Below, piece after piece: positions 32,943-41,519 of a DNA stretch of 47,136 bases; position 1 is the stretch's first letter; each line of letters starts with the position of its first letter. Origin of the DNA: JBOGJG01 sp050747825 (lineage in GTDB: Bacteria; Acidobacteriota; UBA6911; RPQK01; JBOGJG01); contig JBOGJG010000245.1 of NCBI GenBank assembly GCA_050747825.1, forward strand, positions 1-47,136. Reading direction: 5' to 3'. Made by a program: the position numbers and the translations under genes. The notes under the pieces are model-generated. The model searched no databases. It saw nothing but the letters and a program-made list of their open reading frames with translations, and was not told the DNA's origin.

Positions 32943-34733
32943 ATGGCTATAAAGGCAATCAGCAGGGACGGTCAACAGTTTGAGGTCGGAGATCCGGCGC
33001 AAGCTCTGGAGATCGTGCGTCATTCCACGTCCCACTTGATGGCGTTGGCCGTAAGCGAGCTTTACTCCGACGTGCATCTGGGCATCGGCCCGCCTACCAG
33101 TGAAGGTTTTTACTACGACTTCGAGACGCCTCACCGCTTTTCGGAAGAGGACCTGGAGAAGATCGAAGCCCGAATGAAGGACTTGAAAAGCCAAAACCTG
33201 GTTTATGAGCCGGCCATCGTGGACAAATCGAGGGCGGTGGAGTTTTTCCGGGGAAAAGGGGAACGCCTGAAAACTGAGTTGATCGAAGATCGAGACGGCC
33301 AGGTATTGTCTACTTACCAGGTGGGAAATCTGGTGGACTTCTGCACCGGACCCCATGTCCAATCGACGGCCGAATTGGGCGCTTTCAAGCTTCTGTCCAT
33401 CGCCGGGTCTTACTGGAAAGGCGACGAGCACCGCGAGCAGTTGCAGCGGATCTACGGCACCGCCTTCTTTACTGAAGAAGATCTCCGGGATTATCTGCAC
33501 AAGCGGGAAGAAGCCCGCAAGCGGGATCATCGCCGTCTGGGAAAGGACCTGGACCTTTTCACCGTGCAGGAAGAAGTGGCTCCCGGTCTCATCTTCTGGC
33601 ATCCCAAAGGGGCCAAAATCCGTTCTCTGATTGAAGAGTTCCTCCGTCAGGAACTGGAAAAGCGCGACTATCAATTCGTCTATACACCGCACATTGCCAA
33701 GAGCGACCTCTGGAAGACATCGGGCCATTACGAATTCTTTCGCGAGAATATGTATACCTTGCCGGTGGACGAAGAGGAGTACGTGCTCAAGCCCATGAAT
33801 TGCCCTGGGCATATACGGATTTATCAGTCGTCCAAAAAAAGCTACCGAGACCTGCCGGTCCGGCTGGCTGAATTTGGAACTGTCTACCGTTACGAAAAAT
33901 CGGGAACTCTGCACGGAATGTTGCGCGTCCGTGGATTTACACAGGACGACGCCCATATTTTCTGCCGCCCCGAACAGGTCCAGGACGAAGTCCTGCAGAC
34001 ACTCGACCTCGCCGAGCACATCCTGAAGTCTTTTGGCTTCGACCAGTTCAAGGTCACTCTGTCGGTCTGGGATCCGGAGAAGCCTCAAAACTACGCCGGC
34101 AGGCGGGAAGACTGGGAGAATGCCCAATCGGTACTGGTTCAGGCTCTGGCCCAGAAGGGATGGGAATACGAGCGGGCCGGGGGAGAGGCGGCTTTTTATG
34201 GTCCGAAAATTGACGTGCAGCTTATCGACGCCCTGGGACGTTCCTGGCAATTAAGCACCTTTCAATTTGATTTTAATCTTCCGGCGAGATTTAACGTCCA
34301 CTATGTCGGCTCAGACTCCAGAGAACATCAGGTGATCATGATCCACCGCGCGTTGCTGGGTTCCATGGAGAGATTCATGGGAATTCTCGTAGAACACTAC
34401 GCGGGTTCCTTTCCAATCTGGCTGGCGCCGCTTCAGGCTGTGATCATTCCGGTAAGTGAAAAGCATCACGACTACGCGCTGCAGGTCCAGCGGAAGCTCA
34501 AAGAATCATCGGTCCGGGTGGAGGCAGATCTTAGAAACGAGAAAGTGGGATATAAGATCCGGCAGGCGCAGCTTCAGAAGGTCCCTTACATGTTGATTGT
34601 GGGAGACCGTGAAGTGGAGAATGGGAATGTTTCGGTGCGCAATCGCTTTGAGGGGGACCAGGGAGCGGTTTCCATTGAGGAGTTTGCCAAAACCGTCGGC
34701 AATATTGTGAATCAAAGATCAGTGAAACCTTGA
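32943..34733 (+). CDS. thrS: Threonyl-tRNA synthetase lacking the TGS domain
   Basis: A 596-residue class II synthetase. The N-terminus has only about 20 residues before the editing domain, whose zinc-like HSTSH and CTGPH motifs are present. The usual N-terminal TGS domain is therefore absent. The tRNA 16 bases upstream leaves no room for a longer start. The catalytic core shows KPMNCPGH (zinc Cys), GTLHGMLRVRGFTQDDAHIFC (motif 2) and VIMIHRALLGSMERFMGILVEHYAG (motif 3, zinc His). The anticodon-binding domain ends the protein. It charges tRNA-Thr and should still edit mischarged Ser. It heads the classic thrS-infC-rpmI-rplT-pheS-pheT cluster. Confidence 0.96.
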   Translation: MAIKAISRDGQQFEVGDPAQALEIVRHSTSHLMALAVSELYSDVHLGIGPPTSEGFYYDFETPHRFSEEDLEKIEARMKDLKSQNLVYEPAIVDKSRAVEFFRGKGERLKTELIEDRDGQVLSTYQVGNLVDFCTGPHVQSTAELGAFKLLSIAGSYWKGDEHREQLQRIYGTAFFTEEDLRDYLHKREEARKRDHRRLGKDLDLFTVQEEVAPGLIFWHPKGAKIRSLIEEFLRQELEKRDYQFVYTPHIAKSDLWKTSGHYEFFRENMYTLPVDEEEYVLKPMNCPGHIRIYQSSKKSYRDLPVRLAEFGTVYRYEKSGTLHGMLRVRGFTQDDAHIFCRPEQVQDEVLQTLDLAEHILKSFGFDQFKVTLSVWDPEKPQNYAGRREDWENAQSVLVQALAQKGWEYERAGGEAAFYGPKIDVQLIDALGRSWQLSTFQFDFNLPARFNVHYVGSDSREHQVIMIHRALLGSMERFMGILVEHYAGSFPIWLAPLQAVIIPVSEKHHDYALQVQRKLKESSVRVEADLRNEKVGYKIRQAQLQKVPYMLIVGDREVENGNVSVRNRFEGDQGAVSIEEFAKTVGNIVNQRSVKP

Positions 34734-34760
34734 TAATATTCTTGGAACAGAAATGAAGAA

Positions 34761-34777
34761 GGGAAGGACAACGCATC
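34761..34777 (+). promoter_or_regulatory. infC ribosome-binding site and non-canonical ATC start
   Basis: GGGAAGGA at 34761-34768 is followed, six bases on, by ATC at 34775-34777. The frame is closed upstream by TGA at 34754-34756, and no ATG, GTG or TTG occurs before the GTG at 34826, deep inside the IF3 N-domain. Confidence 0.8.
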
Positions 34778-35287
34778 AGCAACAGAACTAGAGTAAATCA
34801 CCAGATCCGGGCCCGTGAGATTCGGGTGATCGACGAGGAAGGAGGGCAGCTTGGTATCATGGAGCCTGATCGGGCCATGAGCCTGGCCAGAGAAAAAGGG
34901 TTGGATCTGGTGGAGGTGGCGCCAACGGCCAAGCCTCCGGTCTGCCGGATCATGGATTATGGAAAATTCATGTACCAGCAGAGCAAAAAGGCCCAGGAGG
35001 CGAAGAAACATCAGAAAACGATCCAGGTCAAAGAAGTAAAGTTCCGTCCCAAGATCGACGAACATGATTACGAGTTTAAGAAAAAGCACATCATCCGATT
35101 CATCAAGGAAGATAACAAGGTGAAGGCAACGGTGATGTTCCGGGGACGCGAGGTCACGCATTCGGAAATCGGAGAGCAGATTTTAAGACGATTGAAAGAA
35201 GAACTGGGCGAAGTGGTCAACGTGGAAAAAGAACCCAAGCTGGAGGGTTACACAATGACCATGATCCTCGTGCCCAGAAAGGTTTGA
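34775..35287 (+). CDS. infC: Translation initiation factor IF-3
   Basis: About 170 residues. Translation from the ATC at 34775 gives ISNRTRVNHQIRAREIRVID then EEGGQLGIM, the standard IF-3 N-domain beginning. A GTG start at 34826 would delete its first strand. The rest is conserved: LVEVAPTAKPPVCRIMDYGK, KEVKFRPKIDEHDY and the C-terminal RGREVTHSEIG. IF-3 blocks subunit joining and discriminates against non-standard start codons, which is why infC in many bacteria itself uses AUU or AUC for autoregulation. That logic fits this gene well. The stop overlaps the region just before rpmI. Confidence 0.94.
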   Translation: MSNRTRVNHQIRAREIRVIDEEGGQLGIMEPDRAMSLAREKGLDLVEVAPTAKPPVCRIMDYGKFMYQQSKKAQEAKKHQKTIQVKEVKFRPKIDEHDYEFKKKHIIRFIKEDNKVKATVMFRGREVTHSEIGEQILRRLKEELGEVVNVEKEPKLEGYTMTMILVPRKV

Positions 35288-35295
35288 AAAGTGTT

Positions 35296-35490
35296 ATGAA
35301 ATTGAAAACCAAAAGAGCGGCAGCCAAACGCTTTAAGCTGACCGGGACCGGAAAGATAAAGAAGCGCCACAGCTTTCACAGTCATATCTTGACCAAGAAG
35401 TCTGCCAAGCGGAAAAGAAAGCTGCGCAAGTGGTCTCTGGTTTCGGGTCCCGACGAGAATCGCGTTAAGAAAATGCTCAAATTGAATTAG
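35296..35490 (+). CDS. rpmI: Ribosomal protein bL35
   Basis: A 64-residue basic protein beginning MKLKTKRAAAKRFKLTGTGK, with the family's RHSF and SHILTKKSAKRKRKLR segments. It is a 50S subunit protein. ATG 35296 is preferred over a TTG at 35284 that overlaps the infC stop. It lies between infC and rplT as in most bacteria. Confidence 0.97.
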   Translation: MKLKTKRAAAKRFKLTGTGKIKKRHSFHSHILTKKSAKRKRKLRKWSLVSGPDENRVKKMLKLN

Positions 35491-35500
35491 GGGACAAACC

Positions 35501-35857
35501 ATGCCTAGAGTAAAAAGAGGAACGAAGAGGACTCAGCGCCGGAAGAAGATTCTGAAGTTGAGCAAGGGATACTGGGGAACCAAGAGCAAGCTGCATCGAG
35601 CTGCCAAAGAGCAGGTGATGAAATCGCTTGCTTACGCCTATCGCGACCGGCGGCAGAAGAAGAGAAATTTCCGCAGCTTATGGATCATCCGTATTAATGC
35701 TGCCGCCCGGCAGCACGAACTGTCCTACAGCCAGTTTATCGACGGCCTGAGCAAAGCCGGGCTCGATTTGAACAGAAAAGTCCTGGCCGACATCGCCGTG
35801 CGCGATCCTGAGGCCTTTGCCAAACTCGCTGAGAGTGCCCGAAAGGCTATCGGATAA
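35501..35857 (+). CDS. rplT: Ribosomal protein bL20
   Basis: A 118-residue basic protein of the usual length. It starts MPRVKRGTKRTQRRKKILKL and contains GYWGTKSKLHRAAKEQVMKS, YRDRRQKKRNFRSLWI and RINAAAR, all typical. It binds 23S rRNA early in 50S assembly and, in other bacteria, represses its own operon. A palindromic repeat begins four bases after its stop. Confidence 0.97.
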   Translation: MPRVKRGTKRTQRRKKILKLSKGYWGTKSKLHRAAKEQVMKSLAYAYRDRRQKKRNFRSLWIIRINAAARQHELSYSQFIDGLSKAGLDLNRKVLADIAVRDPEAFAKLAESARKAIG

Positions 35858-35861
35858 GAAA

Positions 35862-35981
35862 GGCCCGCTCCTTTACGGTCGCGGCTCTGCTTGAGGTCCA
35901 TATCCGGAGTCAGCGATCGGATGGATGGCCGTTGGGGGGCCTGTGTCCGGACATCAGAGCCGCGACCGTCAGGGAGCGGCC
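35862..35981. repeat. Palindromic element, full intergenic copy between rplT and pheS
   Basis: Left arm 35862-35889 runs GGCCCGCTCC, TTTAC, GGTCGCGGCTCTG. Right arm 35955-35981 is its near-exact inverse. The inner 14 bases of the arms are perfectly complementary. A 65-base centre separates them. Both arms are of the short form. It occupies nearly the whole gap, four bases after the rplT stop. Confidence 0.92.
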
Positions 35982-36010
35982 ACGATGCTAATTCACGCGA
36001 TTCAGCAATC

Positions 36011-37045
36011 ATGAGCCTATTCCAGGAAAGTCCCCATCCGCTATGGGAGGAGTTTCAGCGGGATTTGGAGTCTGTTTCGGCAGTAGAAGAGCTGGGCGAG
36101 ATCAGGGACAAGTACCTGAGTCGCCATCGAGGGCTGATCAGCCTGCAGCTCAGAGATCTGGGCAGCTTGCCTCGCGAGGAACGTCCCGCCGCCGGGCAGC
36201 GCCTGAACCAGCTCAAGCTGCGAGTGGAAGAGTCTCTTTCCCGGCGGCAGTCCCAGCTCGCGGCCCAAGAGCAGGCCATCAGCCTGGAAAAAGAACGAAT
36301 CGATGTCACCCTTCCGGGCTACTCCTTTCCCCAGGGAGGCATCCATCCCCTGAGGCGAGTTCAGGAAGAGATGGAAGAAATTGCCGTGCGCATGGGCTTC
36401 ACGGTGGTTTCGGGTCCCGAGCTGGAACAGGACTATTACAACTTCGAAGCCCTGAATATTCCCAAAGGGCATCCAGCCCGCGATGCGCAGGACACCCTTT
36501 ACATCACGGAAAACCTGCTGCTGCGCACACACACTTCGCCGGTGCAAATCCGCACCATGGAGAAGTCAGCGCCACCCATTCGGATCGTCGTACCGGGACG
36601 GGTCTTTCGTCGCGATGCGGTAGACGCCACTCACAGTCCCATGTTTCACCAACTGGAAGGCCTGGTGGTCGATGAAGGAATTACGCTGGCTGACCTGAAG
36701 GGTACGCTCGATGTCTTCCTGAAAGAGCTTTTTTCTGCCGACACCCGAATTCGGCTGCGCCCCAGTTATTTTCCCTTTGTAGAGCCGGGGGCGGAAGCTG
36801 ATATAAGCTGCATCTTTTGCGCCGGCGCCGGCTGCCGCGTCTGCAAGAGAACGGGCTGGATTGAGGTTTTGGGCGCCGGAATGGTGCACCCTCGGATTCT
36901 CGAGATGGTGGGCTACGATCCCGAGAAGTATACGGGCTTTGCCTGGGGGATGGGGATCGACCGCATTGCTATCCTAAAGTATCAGATCGATGACATGCGC
37001 TTGTTTTTCGAAAACGACATCCGCTTTTTGCGACAGTTCCTATGA
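36011..37045 (+). CDS. pheS: Phenylalanyl-tRNA synthetase alpha subunit
   Basis: A 344-residue class II synthetase subunit from ATG 36011. The N-terminal coiled coil is followed by GGIHPLRRVQEEMEEIAVRM and GPELEQDYYNFEALNIPKGH. The catalytic motifs RVFRRDAVDATHSPMFHQLE (motif 2) and WGMGIDRIAILKY (motif 3) follow, with SYFPFVEPGAE and CRVCKRTGWIEVLGAGMVHP. An earlier in-frame start at 35891 would lie inside the palindromic repeat. It is coupled to pheT by an ATGA overlap. Confidence 0.96.
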   Translation: MSLFQESPHPLWEEFQRDLESVSAVEELGEIRDKYLSRHRGLISLQLRDLGSLPREERPAAGQRLNQLKLRVEESLSRRQSQLAAQEQAISLEKERIDVTLPGYSFPQGGIHPLRRVQEEMEEIAVRMGFTVVSGPELEQDYYNFEALNIPKGHPARDAQDTLYITENLLLRTHTSPVQIRTMEKSAPPIRIVVPGRVFRRDAVDATHSPMFHQLEGLVVDEGITLADLKGTLDVFLKELFSADTRIRLRPSYFPFVEPGAEADISCIFCAGAGCRVCKRTGWIEVLGAGMVHPRILEMVGYDPEKYTGFAWGMGIDRIAILKYQIDDMRLFFENDIRFLRQFL

Positions 37046-39105
37046 AATTCAGTCACGCATGGCTTCAGGACTTCGTCGATCTGGAGGGGCTTGAGATCAG
37101 TGACATTGCTCACGCCCTCACGATGACCGGTTTCCCGGTAGAAGGGATCGAGCACAGAGGCGAGGACACGGTTCTGGATCTGGAGATTACGACGAATCGC
37201 TCGGATTGCCTGAATCACCTCGGCCTTGCCCGTGAACTCGCTGCCATCTTCAGGCGTGATTTGACAAAGCCGGATTTATCCGCGCCCGGCCAGGAAAAGA
37301 GCGTCCCGGATTATCCTGCCGGTGTGGTGATCGAGAGTCCTGAACTATGCCCGCGCTATACGGCTCGTGTACTCACCGGAGTTGAAATTAAAGAATCTCC
37401 CGGCTGGCTGAAGGAGCGTTTGGAAGCGGTCGGTCAGCGGCCCATTAATAATATTGTCGATATCACCAATTATGTCCTTCTGGAACTGGGACATCCCCTG
37501 CATGCCTTCGACTACGATCTCCTGAGGGAGAATCGGATCATCGTCAGGACGGCGAGAGAGGCGGAAACCATTACCACGCTGGACGGTATCAAGCGGCCGG
37601 CCGGCCCGTCCATGCTCATGATTTGTGATGCCGAAAAGCCGGTGGCAGTGGCTGGCGTAATGGGCGGAGAGGACACCGAGGTTTCCTCCAGGACCAAAAC
37701 GATTCTTCTGGAGAGCGCCTACTTTGACCCGTCTTCCATCCGTAGCACCGCCAGGAACCTGGCGATGCGCACCGAAGCTTCCTATCGCTTCGAGCGCGGC
37801 GCGGACCCGGAGATGCCGGAGAAGGCGCTCAATCGAGCCTGCCGTCTAATTCTGGAGATCGCGGGAGGAAAAGCGGCCGGACCTGTCATCGATGAGTACC
37901 CGAACAAACAGCTTCCGCGACGCCTGCAACTTCGCGCCGAACGCTTGAGAAAGGTTACCGGTGTCAGCTTTGACCACGAGTTCTTGACCGATCTTCTTTC
38001 CCGCCTGGAATTTGAAGTTTCCTCTGCAAATGCCCAGGACCTTCAAGTGCAGGTACCGAGCTTTCGCAGTGATGTTGGGATCGAGGATGACCTGGTTGAA
38101 GAAGTGGCACGGCATTATGGCTACGAGCGCATTGAGAATACCTATCCGGCAGCACCTGTGCCTGGAAAATTTTTACCCACCTACTCGCATGAGCGCCGCC
38201 TCACCCGAACTTTGAGAGGGCTGGGTTTTTTCGAGGCGGTAAACTACGTCTTCAGGACTCCCGACCGAGAAGCGCATTTTTATCAAAAGCCGCCTGCAAT
38301 GGTTCCGATCAGCAACCCCTTGACTGAAGAGGACACCCATCTGCGGACCGATCTGATCCCGGGTTTGGTGGAAGCAGTGCGACGGAATCTCAACCACGGC
38401 ACGCAAGACGTTCGGCTCTTCGAGGTCGGCCACGTTTTCGTGCCTGGATCTTCCGGCCGCGTAGAGGATTACGAGGAGCAGACCAGACTCGGCCTGATCG
38501 CCACCGGCCGCTTCTATGATCCGCACTGGAGGGACATTCGCGACCAATTCGATTTTTACCATCTCAAAGGCGTCATGGAGTCGCTGCTGGAAGATTTCGG
38601 GCTTCATAGCGAGTACCGGCGGCTCGGCGACCATCCGCTCCTGCATCCTGGAGCCGCGGCTGAGATTTGGGCTGAGGGCACGCTCCTGGGTTGCATCGGC
38701 GAGTTCCACCCCCGCCTGTCCCAGTCCTGGAAATTTCTCCAGAGGGTTTATGTTTGTGAGATTGGATTAGGGTCTGTGTATGAGCGGGCGCTGGCCGAAC
38801 CCTGCTATTCCCTGCTGGAGAAATTCCCTTCGGTGGAACGGGACCTCTCTTTTGTAATTGACAAAAGCGTCGAGTACGATAAAATAGCTGGCGCTATTGA
38901 AGGCCTGAACATTCCCGAACTTCAGAAAGTTCAGGTCATTGACCTCTATCACGGCACTAAGCTTCCTGTAGACAAAGTTAGTCTGACAGTACGATTGACT
39001 TTTGCGCATCCTGAAAGGACCTTGACGCAAGAGGAAGTCAGTCAGTACAGCGACAACGCATTTTCGGCTCTTCGCTCGCAGTTTGCAGCGGAGGGGCGGA
39101 GCTGA
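37042..39105 (+). CDS. pheT: Phenylalanyl-tRNA synthetase beta subunit, short form without tRNA-binding OB domain
   Basis: A 687-residue subunit, some 100 residues shorter than the usual ~800. The N-terminus KFSHAWLQDFVDLEGLEI passes directly from VEGIEHRGEDT to LDLEITTNRSDCLNHLGLAREL. The EMAPII-like OB fold (B2 domain) that normally sits between is missing. The B3/B4 editing region, B5 (RLRKVTGVSF onward), the catalytic-like core and the C-terminal FDX-ACB anticodon-binding domain (ERDLSFVIDKSVEY ... VRLTFAHPERTLTQEEV) are present. The alpha2-beta2 enzyme should still charge tRNA-Phe. Confidence 0.95.
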   Translation: MKFSHAWLQDFVDLEGLEISDIAHALTMTGFPVEGIEHRGEDTVLDLEITTNRSDCLNHLGLARELAAIFRRDLTKPDLSAPGQEKSVPDYPAGVVIESPELCPRYTARVLTGVEIKESPGWLKERLEAVGQRPINNIVDITNYVLLELGHPLHAFDYDLLRENRIIVRTAREAETITTLDGIKRPAGPSMLMICDAEKPVAVAGVMGGEDTEVSSRTKTILLESAYFDPSSIRSTARNLAMRTEASYRFERGADPEMPEKALNRACRLILEIAGGKAAGPVIDEYPNKQLPRRLQLRAERLRKVTGVSFDHEFLTDLLSRLEFEVSSANAQDLQVQVPSFRSDVGIEDDLVEEVARHYGYERIENTYPAAPVPGKFLPTYSHERRLTRTLRGLGFFEAVNYVFRTPDREAHFYQKPPAMVPISNPLTEEDTHLRTDLIPGLVEAVRRNLNHGTQDVRLFEVGHVFVPGSSGRVEDYEEQTRLGLIATGRFYDPHWRDIRDQFDFYHLKGVMESLLEDFGLHSEYRRLGDHPLLHPGAAAEIWAEGTLLGCIGEFHPRLSQSWKFLQRVYVCEIGLGSVYERALAEPCYSLLEKFPSVERDLSFVIDKSVEYDKIAGAIEGLNIPELQKVQVIDLYHGTKLPVDKVSLTVRLTFAHPERTLTQEEVSQYSDNAFSALRSQFAAEGRS

Positions 39106-39126
39106 GCTGAGTCTTTAGGAGCAGGA

Positions 39127-39390
39127 ATGTCTGAAAACTCTCTCGCCCATTTGGAACAGTCTCTCTGCCAGGTCCTTGATCTGCTTAAGGCTCTCCAGGC
39201 CGAAAACGAAGACCTGAATAAGGAAATCCAAGAATTAAAGCAACATCTGGAGGAACTCAAAGAAGCGAACCAGCTAAAGAGTCAACAAATTGAGCGGTTT
39301 GAAAGTGACCGTTTAAAGATCCGGTCCCGGGTGGAAAAGATCGTACGCAATATTGCCGACCTCGAAGAGCCGATCAGAGATTCAGTCTAA
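39127..39390 (+). CDS. Short coiled-coil protein, ZapB-like
   Basis: An 87-residue protein that is almost one continuous coiled coil (LEQSLCQVLDLLKALQAENE to the end), with heptad leucines and RSRVEKIVRNIADLE at the C-terminus. Its place directly before zapA matches the ZapB-like division proteins often found there. It would help organise the Z ring or bridge it to other factors. The call rests on size, coiled coil and neighbour, as sequence identity in this family is low. Confidence 0.65.
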   Translation: MSENSLAHLEQSLCQVLDLLKALQAENEDLNKEIQELKQHLEELKEANQLKSQQIERFESDRLKIRSRVEKIVRNIADLEEPIRDSV

Positions 39391-39407
39391 ACTTTGGGAA
39401 AATTGCC

Positions 39408-39713
39408 GTGAGTGAAAAATTAGGACAGATTACCGCAGTGAAAATCAACAACCAGGAATATCACGTGCGCAGTGGCGGTAATCCTGAATATGTCAAAATG
39501 CTGGCAGATCACGTCGATCAAAAAATCAGAGAAATCTCCGATCGTACTCCCACAGTGGACAGCTTGAAAGTCGCCATTCTGGCGGCTTTGAATATTGCAG
39601 ACGAGTATTTTTCTGCAAAGGAAAAGTTGGATGAGCTGGAGCGGAACGTTTCCCATAAAACGGCTGGGATGCTGTCGATGCTCGAACCCTTTGTGCGGTC
39701 GAAGTCTGGTTGA
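39408..39713 (+). CDS. zapA: Cell division protein ZapA
   Basis: A 101-residue protein starting at GTG 39408. VKINNQEYHVRSGGNPEYVK with LADHVDQKIREI is the ZapA N-terminal domain. VDSLKVAILAALNIADEYF leads into the C-terminal helix. It cross-links FtsZ protofilaments. Its TGA overlaps the -35 hexamer of the promoter for the 6S RNA that follows, the conserved zapA-ssrS arrangement. Confidence 0.93.
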   Translation: MSEKLGQITAVKINNQEYHVRSGGNPEYVKMLADHVDQKIREISDRTPTVDSLKVAILAALNIADEYFSAKEKLDELERNVSHKTAGMLSMLEPFVRSKSG

Positions 39714-39738
39714 CGGCATACTGTGGCTGGGTTACAAT
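39710..39738 (+). promoter_or_regulatory. Sigma-70-type promoter of the 6S RNA gene
   Basis: The -35 is TTGACG (39710-39715), overlapping the zapA stop codon. The spacer is exactly 17 bases and the -10 is TACAAT (39733-39738). The predicted start is near 39745. Confidence 0.8.
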
Positions 39739-39744
39739 CCGCCC

Positions 39745-39912
39745 ACCCTGCAATGCTCGTGTGGTGAGTGGGATTTGTTCCAACACCAACGAAAACGGAA
39801 GCCGGGGTCCTCTCATTGTGAGCAATCCCTTGCGGAATTGCCTGATGTGAGAGGCAGGTTTCCTGCCTGCTAACCGCAGGTTCAATCTCGCGAGCCGCAC
39901 GACAGAGCGGGG
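39745..39912 (+). ncRNA. ssrS: 6S RNA (candidate)
   Basis: About 168 nt, directly after zapA with its own promoter. The ends pair: GCTC plus GTGTGG near 39755-39764 with CCGCAC (39895-39900), a GACA bulge, and GAGC (39905-39908), extended by CCC with GGGG. An apical stem is formed by CCTCTC and GAGAGG. This gives the 6S plan of closing stem, large asymmetric central bubble and terminal stem that mimics an open promoter and sequesters RNA polymerase holoenzyme. No protein is encoded in the gap. A covariance-model search was not possible here. Confidence 0.7.
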
Positions 39913-39959
39913 ATCCTAAAAATCCTTCCCGGACCGCAAAACCTGCTTGGAGTTACCGT

Positions 39960-41516
39960 ATGCAATACGAGATTATGGGCATCGCAGCACTTGCGGCCGT
40001 AGCAATACTAACCTGGTACATCCTGAAGGTTCGCGTGATCGGCACAATGATCGCCGAATCGACGAATAAAGCGGAGGCTCTCGAGAAGAGGGCTCAACAG
40101 GAGGCGGAAAGAGTCAAAAAAGAAAAGCTTCTGGAGGCCAAGGATCAGATTTTCGATTGGCGCACTGAGGCCGAAAAGCAGGTCCAGGAAAGCAAGCGGC
40201 TGCTGATTTCCGAAGAGCAGAAGCTGGCGCAGCGCGACGAGTTTCTAAGTCGAAGGGAACGCATGCTGCGCCGCAAGGAAAGAGACAGTGACCAGAAGTA
40301 TCAACGCCTTAGAAAGCGAGAGAGTTCTGTTGCGGAGATCGAAACCCAGCTCGAAGCAGCGCGCCTGGAGCATACCCGCAGGCTTGAAGCCGTTGCCGGC
40401 ATGACGGCCGAGGAAGCCAAAAGGATTTTGATCAAGTCGGTCGAGGAACAGGCCGTCCATGATTCGGCCATGCTGGCCAAGCGCATCGAGGAGGAAGCCC
40501 GGGAAAAGGCCGAGCAGGAGGCGCGAAAGATCATCACTCAGGCTATCCAACGCTGCGCGGCCGAACACGTGGTCGAGACCAGTGTGTCGGTGGTGGATCT
40601 CCCCTCGGAAGAGATGAAGGGGAGAATCATCGGCCGCGAAGGCCGCAATATCCGGGCCCTCGAACAGGCCACCGGAGTGGATCTGATCGTGGACGATACG
40701 CCGGAGGCCGTCATTCTTTCGGGATTCGATCCGCTGCGCCGGGAAATTGCCAAGCTCTCCATCGAGCAGCTCATTAAAGACGGCAGAATTCACCCGGCCC
40801 GCATTGAGGAGGTTGTGGCCAGGGTGCAGGAGGAAATGGATGGAAAGCTCTCTGAAGAAGGCGAGCATGTTGCCTTTGAACTGGGGATCCATGACCTGCA
40901 TCGGGATCTTCTGAAGCTTCTCGGCAGGCTCAGGTACCGAACCAGTTATGGCCAAAACGTCCTTTATCACAGCCGCGAGGTGGCTAATCTGGCAGGCATT
41001 ATGGCTTGCGAGCTGGGAGCGGATGTGAAGGTATGCAAACGCGGAGGGCTTCTGCACGACGTCGGCAAGGCCGTCGATCGGGATACTGAGGGAACTCACC
41101 TCCAATTGGGCGTGGAACTGGCTCGCAAGTATGGCGAGAGCATGGACGTGATCCACGCTATCGAAGCTCACCATTTCGACGTCGAGTTTCGGACTATGGA
41201 AGCGGTGCTCGTGCAGGCCGCGGATGCTATTTCGGCAGCCCGCCCGGGCGCCCGGCGCGAGGTCTTGGAGAATTACGTCAAGCGCCTGGAAAAATTGGAA
41301 AGCCTGGCCTCGTCCTTCTCGGGGGTATCCAAAGCCTTCGCGCTCCAGGCAGGCCGCGAAATCCGCATTATCGTGGAAAGCAGCAAGGTCTCTGATGAAC
41401 AGGCCTTCTGGCTGACCAAGGATATCGCCAAAAAGATCGAGAGCGAGTTGCAGTACCCCGGCCAGATCCGCGTGACTCTGATTCGAGAAATGAGGGTGGT
41501 GGATTACGCGAAGTAA
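39960..41516 (+). CDS. rny: Ribonuclease Y
   Basis: A 518-residue endoribonuclease. An N-terminal membrane helix (about 5-23) is followed by a long coiled coil (30-195). The KH domain shows MKGRIIGREGRNIRALEQAT. The HD domain shows LYHSREVANLAGIMACELG, then LLHDVGKAVD with the catalytic His-Asp, and AIEAHHFDVE. It initiates mRNA decay at the membrane. It lies 3 bases ahead of the ymdB-like gene, a common pairing. Confidence 0.97.
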   Translation: MQYEIMGIAALAAVAILTWYILKVRVIGTMIAESTNKAEALEKRAQQEAERVKKEKLLEAKDQIFDWRTEAEKQVQESKRLLISEEQKLAQRDEFLSRRERMLRRKERDSDQKYQRLRKRESSVAEIETQLEAARLEHTRRLEAVAGMTAEEAKRILIKSVEEQAVHDSAMLAKRIEEEAREKAEQEARKIITQAIQRCAAEHVVETSVSVVDLPSEEMKGRIIGREGRNIRALEQATGVDLIVDDTPEAVILSGFDPLRREIAKLSIEQLIKDGRIHPARIEEVVARVQEEMDGKLSEEGEHVAFELGIHDLHRDLLKLLGRLRYRTSYGQNVLYHSREVANLAGIMACELGADVKVCKRGGLLHDVGKAVDRDTEGTHLQLGVELARKYGESMDVIHAIEAHHFDVEFRTMEAVLVQAADAISAARPGARREVLENYVKRLEKLESLASSFSGVSKAFALQAGREIRIIVESSKVSDEQAFWLTKDIAKKIESELQYPGQIRVTLIREMRVVDYAK

Positions 41517-41519
41517 CCG

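Noticed and set aside
32832..34250. Long minus-strand open frame of 472 codons
   Set aside because: It is antisense to thrS and the tRNA gene, which are unmistakable; it reflects GC-rich codon bias.
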